Shown: positions 25,404 to 34,758, counted from the first letter of the stretch. The stretch: DNA of 64,000 bases from Streptacidiphilus anmyonensis (GCF_000787855.1 NZ_BBPQ01000001.1:367205-431204), one strand, 5' to 3'. Notes: a model not told the origin generated them from the letters alone. Translations and numbers: made by a program.

Positions 25404-26153
25404 ATGAGCGATCTCGCCGGTCAGTACCTGGACGCCGCCGTCGCCCACCTCCAGCGGATCAAGGACGAGGAGTCGGCCGGGATCGAGGCGGCGGCCGAGG
25501 CGCTCGCGCGGACCGTCAGGGAGGGCGGCCGGATCTTCACCTTCGGGGCCGGGCACTCCTCCCTTCCCGCCCAGGACGTGGTCTACCGGGCCGGCGGCCT
25601 GGTGCTGATGAACCTGCTGACCGTCCCCGGCGTGATCGGTGTGGACGTGGTCCCGGCCCACCTCGGCAGCGCGCTGGAGCGGGTGCCGGGGCTGGCGACC
25701 GCGACGCTGGACGCGGGGCCGGCCCGCGCGGGCGACCTGCTGTTCGTGATCTCCCTCTCCGGCCGCCAGGTGATGCCGGTGGAGCTGGCCCGCCACGCCC
25801 GCTCGCGCGGACTGACGGTGGTCGGGGTGACCTCGCTGGCCTACCCGGGCCAGGTCACCTCGCAGCACCCGGACGGGCTCTACCTCAAGGACGTCTGCGA
25901 CCTGGTGCTGGACAGCAAGATCGCGGTGGGCGACGGCGAGCTGGCCGTCGAGGGCGCGGAGACGACCTTCGGTCCCGTCTCGACGCTGACCACGGTCGCG
26001 CTGATGCAGTCCGTCGTCGCGGTCGCCGTCGGCAAGCTGGCCGCGACCGGGACCACCCCGCCGCTGTTCCGCTCCGGCAACGTCGACGGCGGCACGGACT
26101 GGAACGCGAAGCTGATGGCCGAGCACAAGGACCGCATCTTCTACACCTTCTGA
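25404..26153 (+). CDS. SIS-domain protein (UPF0309, SCO4393-like)
   Basis: 249 residues from ATG at 25404. Single sugar-isomerase fold: IFTFGAGHSSLPAQDVVYRA for phosphosugar binding, LLFVISLSGRQVMPVELARH with the S-x-S/G loop, TVVGVTSLAYP, and PLFRSGNVDGGTDWN near the end. It probably binds or isomerises a phosphosugar such as an amino-sugar phosphate. Upstream of and divergent from dmdR1; no iron-box-like palindrome seen between them. Family certain, reaction unknown. Confidence 0.9.
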   Translation: MSDLAGQYLDAAVAHLQRIKDEESAGIEAAAEALARTVREGGRIFTFGAGHSSLPAQDVVYRAGGLVLMNLLTVPGVIGVDVVPAHLGSALERVPGLATATLDAGPARAGDLLFVISLSGRQVMPVELARHARSRGLTVVGVTSLAYPGQVTSQHPDGLYLKDVCDLVLDSKIAVGDGELAVEGAETTFGPVSTLTTVALMQSVVAVAVGKLAATGTTPPLFRSGNVDGGTDWNAKLMAEHKDRIFYTF

Positions 26154-26294
26154 CGTCACGTCACCCACGGTTCCCGACACGACCGGACCGGGCTCCTCCG
26201 CTCGTCGATTGCGTGAATACGTGTGCTGTGCACGGACGCTGGGCAGGTTGACACTTATTCAGGGCGGCCAGCGAGCGCGAGGGGGCAGTCGGCC

Positions 26295-27212
26295 ATGGTC
26301 TTGAACTCTGCTCGGGACTTCCGCGAGGACGGACTCGTCCCCGAGCCGTACCCCACCATCGATCAGGTCGCGGTCAACGAACAGCAACGGGCGACTCGTT
26401 GGTACGGCGGGCAGATCCTCGCCCTGTTCGCGGCGTCGGCGCTCGGCATCGCCGACTGGCACGCGGGCGGCCTGGACATATCCCCGGCGCTGTCGCTGGC
26501 CGCGTTCCTGGCCGCGTTCTACTACTGGAGCCGGCTGCGCGCCAAGCACCCGCAGACGCTCTGGTTCGAGAGCCGGGCGGCAGCCGAGTCCATCAAAGGC
26601 CTGGTCTGGCGCTACTCGATCCGGTCCCGCCCGTTCGACGGCGAGGCCCACTCGCCGTACGCGGACGAGCAGTTCCTCGACGAGATGAGCGAGATCTTCG
26701 AGATCTACCGCGGGCTCGGCGCCATCGGCCCCGAGGCGCAGCCCTCGATCACCGCCGAGATGACGCATCTGCGCGGCCAGGGCCTCGCCGTCCGACGCGA
26801 GGTCTACCTGCGCGAGCGGGTCCGCTCCCAGCGTGTCTGGTACGTGGGCAAGGCCGACGCGTACGACAACAAGAGCACGGTCTGGTCGATGGCGACCCTG
26901 GCGGCCATCTGCTTCGGCCTGGCCCTCGCCCTGCTGCAGATCTCCGGGGCGCTCCACGTCCACGCGCTCGGGACCTTCGCCACCGTCGGCGCCGCGATCA
27001 CCGCGTGGACCCAGCTCAAGCAGTTCCGCCCGCTGGCCGCGGCCTACCGGGTCGCCGCCAGGGAGCTGGAGCAGATCGAGAACCGCCTGGCCAGGCTCAA
27101 TCCGGCCGAACCGGGCGCGGAGGAGCTCTGGTCCCGCCTCGCCCGCGAGGCGGAGTCCACGCTCGCCAAGGAACAGGCGGTCTGGCGCGCCCGGAGCGAC
27201 CGCCGGATCTGA
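26295..27212 (+). CDS. DUF4231/SLATT-like membrane protein
   Basis: 305 residues from ATG at 26295. Two copies of a two-helix membrane unit: first near residues 40-75 (GGQILALFAASALGIADWHA, PALSLAAFLAAFYYWSRL), second near 195-245 after WYVGKADAYDNKSTVWSMAT (AAICFGLALALLQISGALHV, ATVGAAITAWTQLKQF). Each is followed by a charged helix. This is the layout of SLATT/DUF4231 proteins, proposed as pore-forming effectors in nucleotide-signalled conflict systems. No cyclase or SLOG partner is adjacent, so it may be a solitary form. It ends 61 bases before a hydrolase gene. Confidence 0.75.
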   Translation: MVLNSARDFREDGLVPEPYPTIDQVAVNEQQRATRWYGGQILALFAASALGIADWHAGGLDISPALSLAAFLAAFYYWSRLRAKHPQTLWFESRAAAESIKGLVWRYSIRSRPFDGEAHSPYADEQFLDEMSEIFEIYRGLGAIGPEAQPSITAEMTHLRGQGLAVRREVYLRERVRSQRVWYVGKADAYDNKSTVWSMATLAAICFGLALALLQISGALHVHALGTFATVGAAITAWTQLKQFRPLAAAYRVAARELEQIENRLARLNPAEPGAEELWSRLAREAESTLAKEQAVWRARSDRRI

Positions 27213-27273
27213 GCCGCGCGGCGTGACGTGACGGCACCACCGCACCGACACGGGGACGACGTAGAGGAGCGAC

Positions 27274-28149
27274 GTGAGGGACATCGAGGTCAAGACACCG
27301 GACGGCCGCACGCTCGCCGCGGTGATCTGGGGCAGATCCCACCAGGACCCGGTGTTCCTGATCCACGGCACGCCCGGCAGCAGGCTCGGTCAGCTGCCGG
27401 TCGAACGCCAGCTGGACCGGCTCAACGTCCGGGTCATCACCTTCGACCGCCCCGGCTACGGCCAGTCCGACCGCCTCCCGGGACGCCGCGTCCGCGACGC
27501 CGCGGACGACGTGGCCGCGGTCGCCGACCACCTCCGCCTCGACGCCTTCGGCGTCGTCGGCCGCTCCGGCGGCGGCCCGCACGCGCTCGCGTGCGCGGCG
27601 CTGCTGCCGGAGCGGGTGACCCGCACCGCCGTCATGGTCAGCCTCGCGCCGCGGGACGCGGAGGGCCTCGACTGGTACCAGGGCATGACGGACTCCAACA
27701 TCGAGGCGTACCGGGCCGCCGAGGCCGGGCCCCAGCGTCTGCGTCCGCTCCTCGCGGCGCGCATCGACGGCATCCGCGAGCAGCCGCGCACGCTGATCCA
27801 GGCCCTGCGCAGCGAGCTGCCCCCGGCGGACCTGAACGTGATCCGCGACCCCGGCATCCGCAGCAGCCTCGCCCGCAACTACGCGGAGGCGGTCCGCGTG
27901 GGCGACGACGGCTGGAACGACGACGTACTGGCCTTCGTCCGGCCATGGGGCTTCGACCCGGCCGAGATCAAGGGGCGCGTCGACCTGTGGCACGGCGAGG
28001 ACGACGTCTTCTCCCCCGTCGAACACACCAGATGGCTGGCCGCGCACATCCCGGGCGCCCACATGATGGTCGAACCGGGCGCCGCCCACTTCGCCGCCTG
28101 GCGGCTCCTCCCCGACATCCTCTGCCGCGTCGCCCTGAACGCGGCCTGA
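27274..28149 (+). CDS. Alpha/beta hydrolase
   Basis: 291 residues from GTG at 27274. Standard alpha/beta-hydrolase layout: VFLIHGTPGSRLGQ (oxyanion HG), TFDRPGYGQSDRLPGRR, nucleophile elbow VVGRSGGGPHALACA, acid in VDLWHGEDDVFSPVEH, and His in EPGAAHFAAW. Soluble, no signal peptide. Close in type to uncharacterised hydrolases annotated as proline iminopeptidase- or epoxide-hydrolase-like. Probably co-transcribed with the SLATT-like gene. Substrate unknown. Confidence 0.9.
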   Translation: MRDIEVKTPDGRTLAAVIWGRSHQDPVFLIHGTPGSRLGQLPVERQLDRLNVRVITFDRPGYGQSDRLPGRRVRDAADDVAAVADHLRLDAFGVVGRSGGGPHALACAALLPERVTRTAVMVSLAPRDAEGLDWYQGMTDSNIEAYRAAEAGPQRLRPLLAARIDGIREQPRTLIQALRSELPPADLNVIRDPGIRSSLARNYAEAVRVGDDGWNDDVLAFVRPWGFDPAEIKGRVDLWHGEDDVFSPVEHTRWLAAHIPGAHMMVEPGAAHFAAWRLLPDILCRVALNAA

Positions 28150-28415
28150 CGCCCCCGCCGGGCCCACCGACGCATCCGCGAGAGCGCCCCACCGGGGCCC
28201 TCTCCGCCCGCGCGCGCCCCAGCCCCGGAGGCAGACCCTCGCCCACCACCGCGCGGCCGGGGCAGGGGCGGGCGGCGCGGCAAAGGCGAGGGCCGGCCGA
28301 GGACGGCAACCACCCCGCCGCGAACCCACCGCACGACCGCCTGACGGCCCAGCCCCGCCTGCGCGACCGCAGTTCGGGGCCAGGGGTGGGTGTCGCGCCG
28401 CATGGAGCGGTGGGG

Positions 28416-31400
28416 TCAGGCTGGGAGGAGTTCGAGGTCGCGGCCCATGCGGCGCCAGGCGCGGGCGTCGTGGACGGTCTGGTGGTTCTCGCCCAGGACC
28501 GCGATGAGATGGTCGATGGTGCGGCGGCGCAGTTCCTGGGCCTCGGCCTCGCGGCCGAGGCCGCGGAGGGTGATCGCGAGGTTGCTCTGGCAGACCAGGG
28601 TGTCCGGGTGGGAGCCGCCGAAGCGGGCGGTCATGCCCTCCAGCGCGGCGCGCCCCAGCGCCTCCGCCCGGGTGAGGTCGTTGGTGTCGCCGTAGGTGTT
28701 GGCGAGGTTCAGCATCGCGCAGTGGGTGTAGGGGTGCGCCTCGCCGACCGTGTGCCGCAGCGCCTCCAACGTGCGCTCGCCGAGCGCGACCGCCTCGCGC
28801 AGCTCCGTCGGCTGGCCGATGTCGCGCTGGTAGATCGTCATGTTGTTGGAGCAGATCAGGGTGAACGGATGGTCCGCGCCGACGCTCTCGCGGTAGGTGT
28901 CCAGGACCTCCATCGCCAGGTCCCTGGCCCGCTCCTTGTCGCCGGCCGCGGAGTACTCCGCGGCGAGGTTGAGCGCGCAGGACAGCGCGTCCGGGACCTT
29001 GGCGTCGTAGCGCTCCAGGTAGCGGTTGTAGGTCTCGATCGTCAGCCGCCGCGCCTCGTTCTGCTGACCGACCCGGCGCAGCGAGACCGCGAGGGACTTG
29101 GCGTAGCGCAGCGAGGCGAGGTCGGGGACCGGGACGGAGTACTCGTCGCGGAACTCACTGAGCAGGCTGATCGAGCGCGCGTAGTTGCCGAGGGCGCGCT
29201 CGTCGTCGGCGAGGTTGGCCTTGGAGGTGAGGGTGTACGGGTGCGTGGCGCCGAGCACCGCGCCGCGGAGGTTGTAGACCTCCTCGTCGAGTATCCGGGC
29301 CGACTCGTAGTCGCCGTTGAACCGGTAGTCGATGGCGAGGTTGTTGGCGATATTGAGGGTGCGCGGGTCCTCCTCGCCCAGCTCCTCCTTCATCTTCAGG
29401 TAGGTCTCCTGGTCGCGCTTGAGCGCCTCGGTGAAGCGTCCGAGCACGCGCAGGTCGGCGGCGAGGTTGCCGGCGGTCTGAAGCGTGAGCGGGTGGTCGG
29501 GGCGCAGCACCCGGCTCTGGCGCTCCAGGGTGTCCTCGTCGAGGTCCAGGCACTCCTGGGCGAGGCCCTTGCTGCGCAGCACGCTCGCGAGCTGGAAGCG
29601 CAGTTGCAGCGTCTGCCGGTCGTCCTCTCCGAGCTTCTCGGTCCAGGCGACGTTGAGCCGTCGACCGAGGTCCTCGGCACGGTCCAGGTCGCCGCGCTTC
29701 CACAGGTAGCGGACGCGGTCGATGAGCAGCTGCCGGGTGTCGGCCTCGTCGCAGGTCTCCGCGCTGGACGGGCCGAGGTGCGGCCAGATCAGCTCGAAGC
29801 GCGGCCAGTTCTCCGGGTCGTCGGTGTCGCCGATGTCCGGGCGGGCGCCGACGAGGACGCGGTGGACCTCGTGGACCAGCTCCTCCTGCTCGTCGGCGCT
29901 GAGCCCGGACCGGATGACGGCCTGCACCATGCGGTGGACCTGGAAGGTGCGGCTGCTGTTGTCGACCTTGGCCAGCGCGTACCGGCCGATGGCGCGGATG
30001 ACGCGGCCCATCATGTTCTTGTCGCGCAGCTCGTCGTCGAAGGGCAGCAGCGCGTTCATCATCTGGTCGCTGTAGAAGATGCTGATGGCGATCGAGTCGG
30101 GTGACAGGAACGCGCACAGCTGGAGCAGCCGGACGGCCGCCGGCATCTGCTGGCCGAGGCGCTCGATGGAGACCTTCCAGGCGCGGCCGAAGCTGTCCGG
30201 GTAGTCGTCGGGGGTCGCGCCGCCGAGCGCCTTGTCCGGCTGGCTCTGCAGCTCCTCGACGTACTCCGCGACCGGGACGCCGGTGGTCTCCAGCCAGGCC
30301 GCGGCTATCTCGACCGCCAGCGGCAGGTCGCCCACCGCCTCGGCGACCAGCGCCGCCTCCTGCTGCGACAGGGCCTGCGCGCGGCGGCACAGGTGCTCGA
30401 TGGACTCCTCCCGACGGAAGACGTCGACCTCCAGGGCCTCGGCATGGCTGGTCCACGCCTGGTTCCGGGAGGTGACCAGGACGTCGCCGGAGCCGCCCGG
30501 CAGGAACCGGACGATCTGCGCCGGGTCGTCGGCGTTGTCGAAGATCAGCAGCCAGCGCTTGGCCTTGGGGTGCATGCCGAGCCGCAGCGTCTCCTTGACC
30601 AGGTCGGCGTTCTCGTTCGCGTTCTCGCCCATGCGCAGGTCCAGGCGGCGGCCGAGCTCGGAGAGCGAGGTGGCGACCTGCTCGGGCTCCTCCGACTCGA
30701 TCCACCACACCAGGTCGTAGTCGGCCATGAAGCGGTAGGCGTACTCCAGGGCGACCTGGGTCTTGCCGACGCCGCCGAGGCCGTAGAGGGTCTGCGGGGT
30801 CGGCAGCACCACCGTGGAGCGCCGGTCCCGCTGCTGGCCGCGCAGTTGGTCACGCAGGCGGTCGAGCACGGCGGCGCGGCCGGTGAAGGACGGGTTGCGC
30901 AGTCGCAGGTTCCAGATCGCCGGACGGCGTCCGGGGAAGCGCGGCCCCTCGCCGGGGAGGGAGTCCATCAGCAGCGTCTCGGGGAGGCCGACGGCCCGCA
31001 GCAGCACCGCCCGCGCGGCGTCCTCCTCCAGGCGCACCAGCTCGACGGAGTTGCCGCCGAAGTTGGAGGCGGAGCGCACGTCGCCGACCCGCACGGTGAT
31101 CAACTCCGGCTGGTCCGGAGTGCGTTCGCCGACCAGCAGGTCGCGGGCCTGGCGCGACTGGACGGCCTTGGCGTACGCCTGGCTCCAGACGGCCAGGGTG
31201 CGGGTCACCGCCTCGCGGACCCGGTCGGAGTCGACCCGCGGCAGCGAGCCCAGCTCGCGCGGGACGACCCGCAGCCCGGCCCTGGTCAGCACCCACTCGA
31301 TCCACTCCGCCCACATCCGGTCCTCGGAGGCGTAGGACACGATGATGTCCTCGCGCGCGGTGGGGCGCGGCCGGGTGAACAGGTCCACGTAGTGCAGTCG

Positions 31401-32399
31401 GACGTCCTCGTCCATCGGCGGCAGGCCGATCACCCGGTCCTTGGTGACCGAGGCGACGAGCCGCTCGACGGCCGAGAGCATGGACAGCGGCGAGCCCGGC
31501 TTGTCGCCGAAGGGCGCGAGGATCTCCTCGTAGGCGTAGTAGGGCAGGTAGGGGATCTCGACGGAGTCCCAGTGGCGTTCCCGCCCGCTCTCGGAGAGCC
31601 CCTGCGGCAGTCCGCTGAAGCGCTTGCGGGCCAGCGCCCGGCCGGCGTCGGCCTTGCCCTTCTCGCCGTCGTCGATGCGCATCGGCACCGGCAGGATCCG
31701 GATGCCGCGGTTGTAGTGCCGCTCGGTGATCTTGCGGGCGATCTCGGAGGCGCCCTCGATGCTCTGGTTGCTGAGGGTGAAGCAGATGACCAGGTCGTCC
31801 GGCAGCTCGACGGTGCAGATCTCCTGGATGTCGGAGAGGCCGGTGCGGCTGTCGAGCAGGATGTAGTCGTACTGGCGGCTCATGTCGGCGCGCAGCGCCT
31901 TGAAGAACTCCGCGCCGTGCCGCCGGGCGTAGAACTCGTCCCAGTTGATGTTCGCGACCATCGCGCCGTAGTCGCTGTGCGCCTGGCCTGCGGGCAGGAA
32001 GTCCAGGCAGCCCTCGCCGGGGAAGCCGGTCCAGTTGAGCGAGAGCACGTGCGGGAGGACCCGGGCCCACTGGCGCATCGCCGTCGGATCGAACTCCTCG
32101 CTCTCCAGCGGGGCGTCGCAGTAGTCGTAGATCAGGTCGATGACGCCGGTGGAGGCGTCGAGCGCCGCCTGTTCGAGGAAGGGCGCGAAGAAGCGATGCA
32201 GGCCCGGCGCCTCCAGGTCCCAGTCGACGGCGAGGACCCGGTATCCGTTGGCCGCCAGGATCCAGGCCATGTTGGCCAGGGCCATGGTGCGACCGGTGCC
32301 GCCCTTGTAGGAGTAGAAGGTGACGATCCGTCCGTCACGTTGGTCGCGGAGCGGCAGCACCGGCTCGGCCCCGTCGCTCTCGGGCTGAGTCACGCTCAT
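28416..32399 (-). CDS. fxsT: FxSxx-COOH system giant protein: MinD-like ATPase, TIR, NB-ARC, TPR (copy 1)
   Basis: 1327 residues from ATG at 32399, which overlaps the fxsC stop (ATGA). Domains in order: deviant Walker A ATPase, KGGTGRT at residues 32-38 with VLAVDWDLEAPGL; TIR domain starting near 350 (DIIVSYASEDRMWAEWIEW); NB-ARC ATPase with intact P-loop YGLGGVGKTQ near 541, Walker B RWLLIFDNADDP and a DVLVTSRNQAW sensor; then TPR repeats from about 900 to the end (HPLTLQTAGNLAADLRVLGR and relatives, with SHPDTLVCQSNLA). No membrane segment. The architecture is that of STAND signalling receptors and is the TPR component named in FxSxx-COOH loci. Last gene of the fxsA-B operon. Its biochemical role is not known. 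Confidence 0.88.
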   Translation of the reverse strand: MSVTQPESDGAEPVLPLRDQRDGRIVTFYSYKGGTGRTMALANMAWILAANGYRVLAVDWDLEAPGLHRFFAPFLEQAALDASTGVIDLIYDYCDAPLESEEFDPTAMRQWARVLPHVLSLNWTGFPGEGCLDFLPAGQAHSDYGAMVANINWDEFYARRHGAEFFKALRADMSRQYDYILLDSRTGLSDIQEICTVELPDDLVICFTLSNQSIEGASEIARKITERHYNRGIRILPVPMRIDDGEKGKADAGRALARKRFSGLPQGLSESGRERHWDSVEIPYLPYYAYEEILAPFGDKPGSPLSMLSAVERLVASVTKDRVIGLPPMDEDVRLHYVDLFTRPRPTAREDIIVSYASEDRMWAEWIEWVLTRAGLRVVPRELGSLPRVDSDRVREAVTRTLAVWSQAYAKAVQSRQARDLLVGERTPDQPELITVRVGDVRSASNFGGNSVELVRLEEDAARAVLLRAVGLPETLLMDSLPGEGPRFPGRRPAIWNLRLRNPSFTGRAAVLDRLRDQLRGQQRDRRSTVVLPTPQTLYGLGGVGKTQVALEYAYRFMADYDLVWWIESEEPEQVATSLSELGRRLDLRMGENANENADLVKETLRLGMHPKAKRWLLIFDNADDPAQIVRFLPGGSGDVLVTSRNQAWTSHAEALEVDVFRREESIEHLCRRAQALSQQEAALVAEAVGDLPLAVEIAAAWLETTGVPVAEYVEELQSQPDKALGGATPDDYPDSFGRAWKVSIERLGQQMPAAVRLLQLCAFLSPDSIAISIFYSDQMMNALLPFDDELRDKNMMGRVIRAIGRYALAKVDNSSRTFQVHRMVQAVIRSGLSADEQEELVHEVHRVLVGARPDIGDTDDPENWPRFELIWPHLGPSSAETCDEADTRQLLIDRVRYLWKRGDLDRAEDLGRRLNVAWTEKLGEDDRQTLQLRFQLASVLRSKGLAQECLDLDEDTLERQSRVLRPDHPLTLQTAGNLAADLRVLGRFTEALKRDQETYLKMKEELGEEDPRTLNIANNLAIDYRFNGDYESARILDEEVYNLRGAVLGATHPYTLTSKANLADDERALGNYARSISLLSEFRDEYSVPVPDLASLRYAKSLAVSLRRVGQQNEARRLTIETYNRYLERYDAKVPDALSCALNLAAEYSAAGDKERARDLAMEVLDTYRESVGADHPFTLICSNNMTIYQRDIGQPTELREAVALGERTLEALRHTVGEAHPYTHCAMLNLANTYGDTNDLTRAEALGRAALEGMTARFGGSHPDTLVCQSNLAITLRGLGREAEAQELRRRTIDHLIAVLGENHQTVHDARAWRRMGRDLELLPA

Positions 32400-33799
32400 G
32401 GATTCCCTCCCCCAGAACCGGTTGACGGCCCCTCGTCGGCTGCGGCGTGATCGGACGCGCTCGGTGCGTTGTGCGTGCTCGGCGTGCTCGGCGCGCCCGG
32501 CGGGGAGCCGCCTTGCCGGCCGTTCCCGCGCTTGATGTGCTCGTCTCGCAGATTCGGTCGCGACGGCGACCCGTTCGCCTCCGCCAGGGCGGTCGGCCCG
32601 TCCGGCCCCTCCAGCTCCTCGAAGGCGTGCATGGCGCTGAGCGCGACGTGCGGCAGCATCGACTCGAACTCGGTGAGGCTGGACACCACGTCGACGCCGC
32701 GCAGCCGGGCCCGTTGCAGGCGCTGGGCGCGCAGGTTGACCAGGGTGCGCTCGGACAGCGCGCGCAGCTCCTCGTGGCGCGAGGCGTTCTCCGGGTCGTG
32801 CGGGTCCCAGGGCTCCATCAGCCCGACCCAGGTGGGGTTGCAGGCGTCCATCTGCCGCAGGACCTCGCGGTGCTGGGCGTCGAGCAGGGTCCACCGGTCC
32901 AGCAGCAGCAGGCCGGGGGCGCTCGGCCGTTCCCCGGCCAGTACCCGGGCGGCCTCCTCGGAGAACGGCTCGATGCTGGCGTGGAACTCCCACTCACGCG
33001 CCACGGACGCGGCGCGCCGGGCGATCGACTCCTCGCTCCCGCCGCCGAAGGGCCGCCACTCGTGGGCCCCCGTGCCGTAGCTGGAGCCGGAACGGCCGTC
33101 CGGCAGGTGCTCGACGTCGCAGGCGGCCACCGAGATCCGCAGCGTGCGTCGGCGTTCGGGGGCCGGGAAGGCCGAGTCGAAGTCCTGGAAGTCCCGGCGG
33201 GCGCCGATGCGCACGCGCATCCGCTCGGACACGTCGACGATGCGCTGGGCCAACCGGTAGACGGCCAGTTGGTAGTCGGACTGGAACTTGCTCACCTTGA
33301 GCAGCGGCTGCATCCCCTCGGTCCGGTAGCCCTCGCCGAACGCCTGGTGGTCGAACTGCAGCGCCTTGGCGACCGGTGGCAGCCGCTCCTCCTGCACCCG
33401 GACCCACTGCACCGGCACGATCGCGGAGGGCAGCCCGCCGCCCGGCGTCACCGACAGCACGTCGCGGGAGGCGAAGGCGGCCCATTCCTGGCCGCACGCC
33501 TGGCTCTTGAAGTAGTGCACGGAGTAGAGCGGCACGAAGACCCGGCAGTGGGCGAGCGCCTCGCTGATCCGCTCGGACCAGCCCTCGCCCACGTTCAGGC
33601 CGGAGTCCATGAAACCGGGCGGTTCGTTGGCGTCCCAACCGGACAGGTCCGTCACGGCCTCGCACAGGTCCCGGAATAAGCGGGCTTCCCAGAGGTTCGA
33701 AACGCTGCGGGGCCGTCCGGCGCCTCGCGGGGAATGCGCGTAACTCAGAAAGAAGATGGGGCGAGGTATGTCCTCGTCCCAGCCCTCTTGGTCGGTCAC
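32396..33799 (-). CDS. fxsC: TIR-like protein FxsC (copy 1), contains a TTA codon
   Basis: 467 residues from GTG at 33799. N-terminal TIR-like domain: RPIFFLSYAHSPRG, SGLNVGEGWSERISEAL, RVFVPLYSVHYFKS, QACGQEWAAF (Glu105 at the position of the catalytic Glu in NAD-cleaving TIRs). The middle reads VQWVRVQEERLPPVAKALQF and DVSERMRVRIGA, and a FxsC-type C-terminal domain begins near 220 (RTLRISVAACDVEHLPDGR). The tail is disordered. Leu41 is encoded by TTA (33677-33679), a rare codon read by bldA tRNA. Stop overlaps fxsT. Whether it is an NADase is unknown. Confidence 0.88.
   Translation of the reverse strand: MTDQEGWDEDIPRPIFFLSYAHSPRGAGRPRSVSNLWEARLFRDLCEAVTDLSGWDANEPPGFMDSGLNVGEGWSERISEALAHCRVFVPLYSVHYFKSQACGQEWAAFASRDVLSVTPGGGLPSAIVPVQWVRVQEERLPPVAKALQFDHQAFGEGYRTEGMQPLLKVSKFQSDYQLAVYRLAQRIVDVSERMRVRIGARRDFQDFDSAFPAPERRRTLRISVAACDVEHLPDGRSGSSYGTGAHEWRPFGGGSEESIARRAASVAREWEFHASIEPFSEEAARVLAGERPSAPGLLLLDRWTLLDAQHREVLRQMDACNPTWVGLMEPWDPHDPENASRHEELRALSERTLVNLRAQRLQRARLRGVDVVSSLTEFESMLPHVALSAMHAFEELEGPDGPTALAEANGSPSRPNLRDEHIKRGNGRQGGSPPGAPSTPSTHNAPSASDHAAADEGPSTGSGGGNP
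33677..33679 (-). promoter_or_regulatory. TTA leucine codon in fxsC (bldA-dependent translation)
   Basis: On the minus strand the frame reads GAA GCC CGC TTA TTC CGG for EARLFR, residues 38-43. In streptomycetes TTA is decoded only by the developmentally regulated bldA tRNA, so fxsC, and through coupling fxsT, may be made late in growth. It is the only in-frame TTA I noticed in the window. Confidence 0.8.
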
Positions 33800-33850
33800 C
33801 CTCGCACCCCCGAACGATGTTGCCCGTTCTGTAGGACGATGGAACCGCCC

Positions 33851-34756
33851 CTATTGATGGTCCGTCAACACCGTCTCCGCAATGGCCGACTCGCGCCACG
33901 GCCGACTGGTGACCCAACCCGCCCGCAGCACGGCCAGGGCGACGTCGACGGCGGGCCGGATCGGGACCAGCGTGGCCTCGGCGTCGCCGACCCTGCCGCG
34001 GCGGATCTGCCGGCGGGCCTCCAGTTCGACCTCGACGTACTTGCCCAGCTCCTCGAAATGACCTTCGTGCAGGTCCAGATCGCGAAAGGCGATCCACTCG
34101 CCCTCCGGGGCGCCCGGTACGGCGACCTTGGCGTGATAGGTCTTCACCGGAAGGGTGGGCGCCTTGTAGTCCGCCAGGTGGAAGGGCGTGAACCGGGACC
34201 AGGAGACGCCGATCAGCAGCCCGAACGCGTCGCGGTCGTAGAGCTTGCCCAGGGGCGAGCCGAGGCCGAGGTGCTCGTCCCCGTGCTCCGCGGTGATGCC
34301 CTCGGCGTCCTGCCCCAGCGCGGCGAACGACGTCTGCGGGTGGCCGCTGCGACGGGCGCCGGGCCTGCGGCGCAGCCGCTCCGACACGATGCCGACGGCC
34401 GGGGAGACGCGGGTGGTGTGGCGGTCGAAGGCGGGCAGCGCGGCGTCGTACGCCTCACGCTCCGCCTCCGTCATCCGCGCCGTGGCCCGGACGTAGTCCG
34501 GGGTGGTGCGGGAGTTCTCGGGCGTGGCGGCGTAGGCGACGAGCGTGCCCCACGGGCCGATCCGGTCGAGCAGCGCGTCGATCAGCGCGTCCGGGCCGCC
34601 CCCGTCGCGGGGCCCGCGGGCGACGCGGGAGTACGCCGCCTGGACCAGGACCACGGCGTCCCGAGGCAGTCCGAGAGCGTCCAGGTCGGCGGAGAAGGCG
34701 GCCCGCAGCTCGTCCGGCTCGCGCTCCCCGGACGTGACACCCGTTTGCTGAGGCAT
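33851..34756 (-). CDS. Aminoglycoside N(3)-acetyltransferase-like acyltransferase of the Fxs operon
   Basis: 301 residues from ATG at 34756, two bases past the fxsB stop, with AAGGGG just upstream inside fxsB; tightly coupled. Antibiotic_NAT fold: VVLVQAAYSRVA, GPWGTLVAYAATPENSR, HPQTSFAALGQDAEGITAEH, LGLGSPLGKLYDRDAFGLLI and GVSWSRFTPFHLADY, where the family's active-site His region lies. The family transfers acetyl from acetyl-CoA to an amine. Because it is embedded between fxsB and fxsC it may acylate the modified peptide rather than an antibiotic; resistance is a possible but less likely role. Confidence 0.86.
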   Translation of the reverse strand: MPQQTGVTSGEREPDELRAAFSADLDALGLPRDAVVLVQAAYSRVARGPRDGGGPDALIDALLDRIGPWGTLVAYAATPENSRTTPDYVRATARMTEAEREAYDAALPAFDRHTTRVSPAVGIVSERLRRRPGARRSGHPQTSFAALGQDAEGITAEHGDEHLGLGSPLGKLYDRDAFGLLIGVSWSRFTPFHLADYKAPTLPVKTYHAKVAVPGAPEGEWIAFRDLDLHEGHFEELGKYVEVELEARRQIRRGRVGDAEATLVPIRPAVDVALAVLRAGWVTSRPWRESAIAETVLTDHQ

Positions 34757-34758
34757 GA

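Noticed and set aside
32400..32993. Upstream extension of the first fxsT frame by about 198 codons
   Set aside because: It overlaps fxsC in another frame and is Arg/Ala/Pro-rich; the ATGA overlap at 32396-32399 gives a natural start.
33854..33868. TTGATGG-T-CCGTCAA, which resembles the catabolic operator
   Set aside because: It lies inside the last codons of the AAC(3)-like gene (VLTDHQ), has a mismatch in the arms and lacks the ATTC flank.
33851..34756. Stand-alone aminoglycoside resistance gene
   Set aside because: Gene position, coupling to fxsB and shared strand make a role in the Fxs pathway more likely; resistance is kept only as an alternative.
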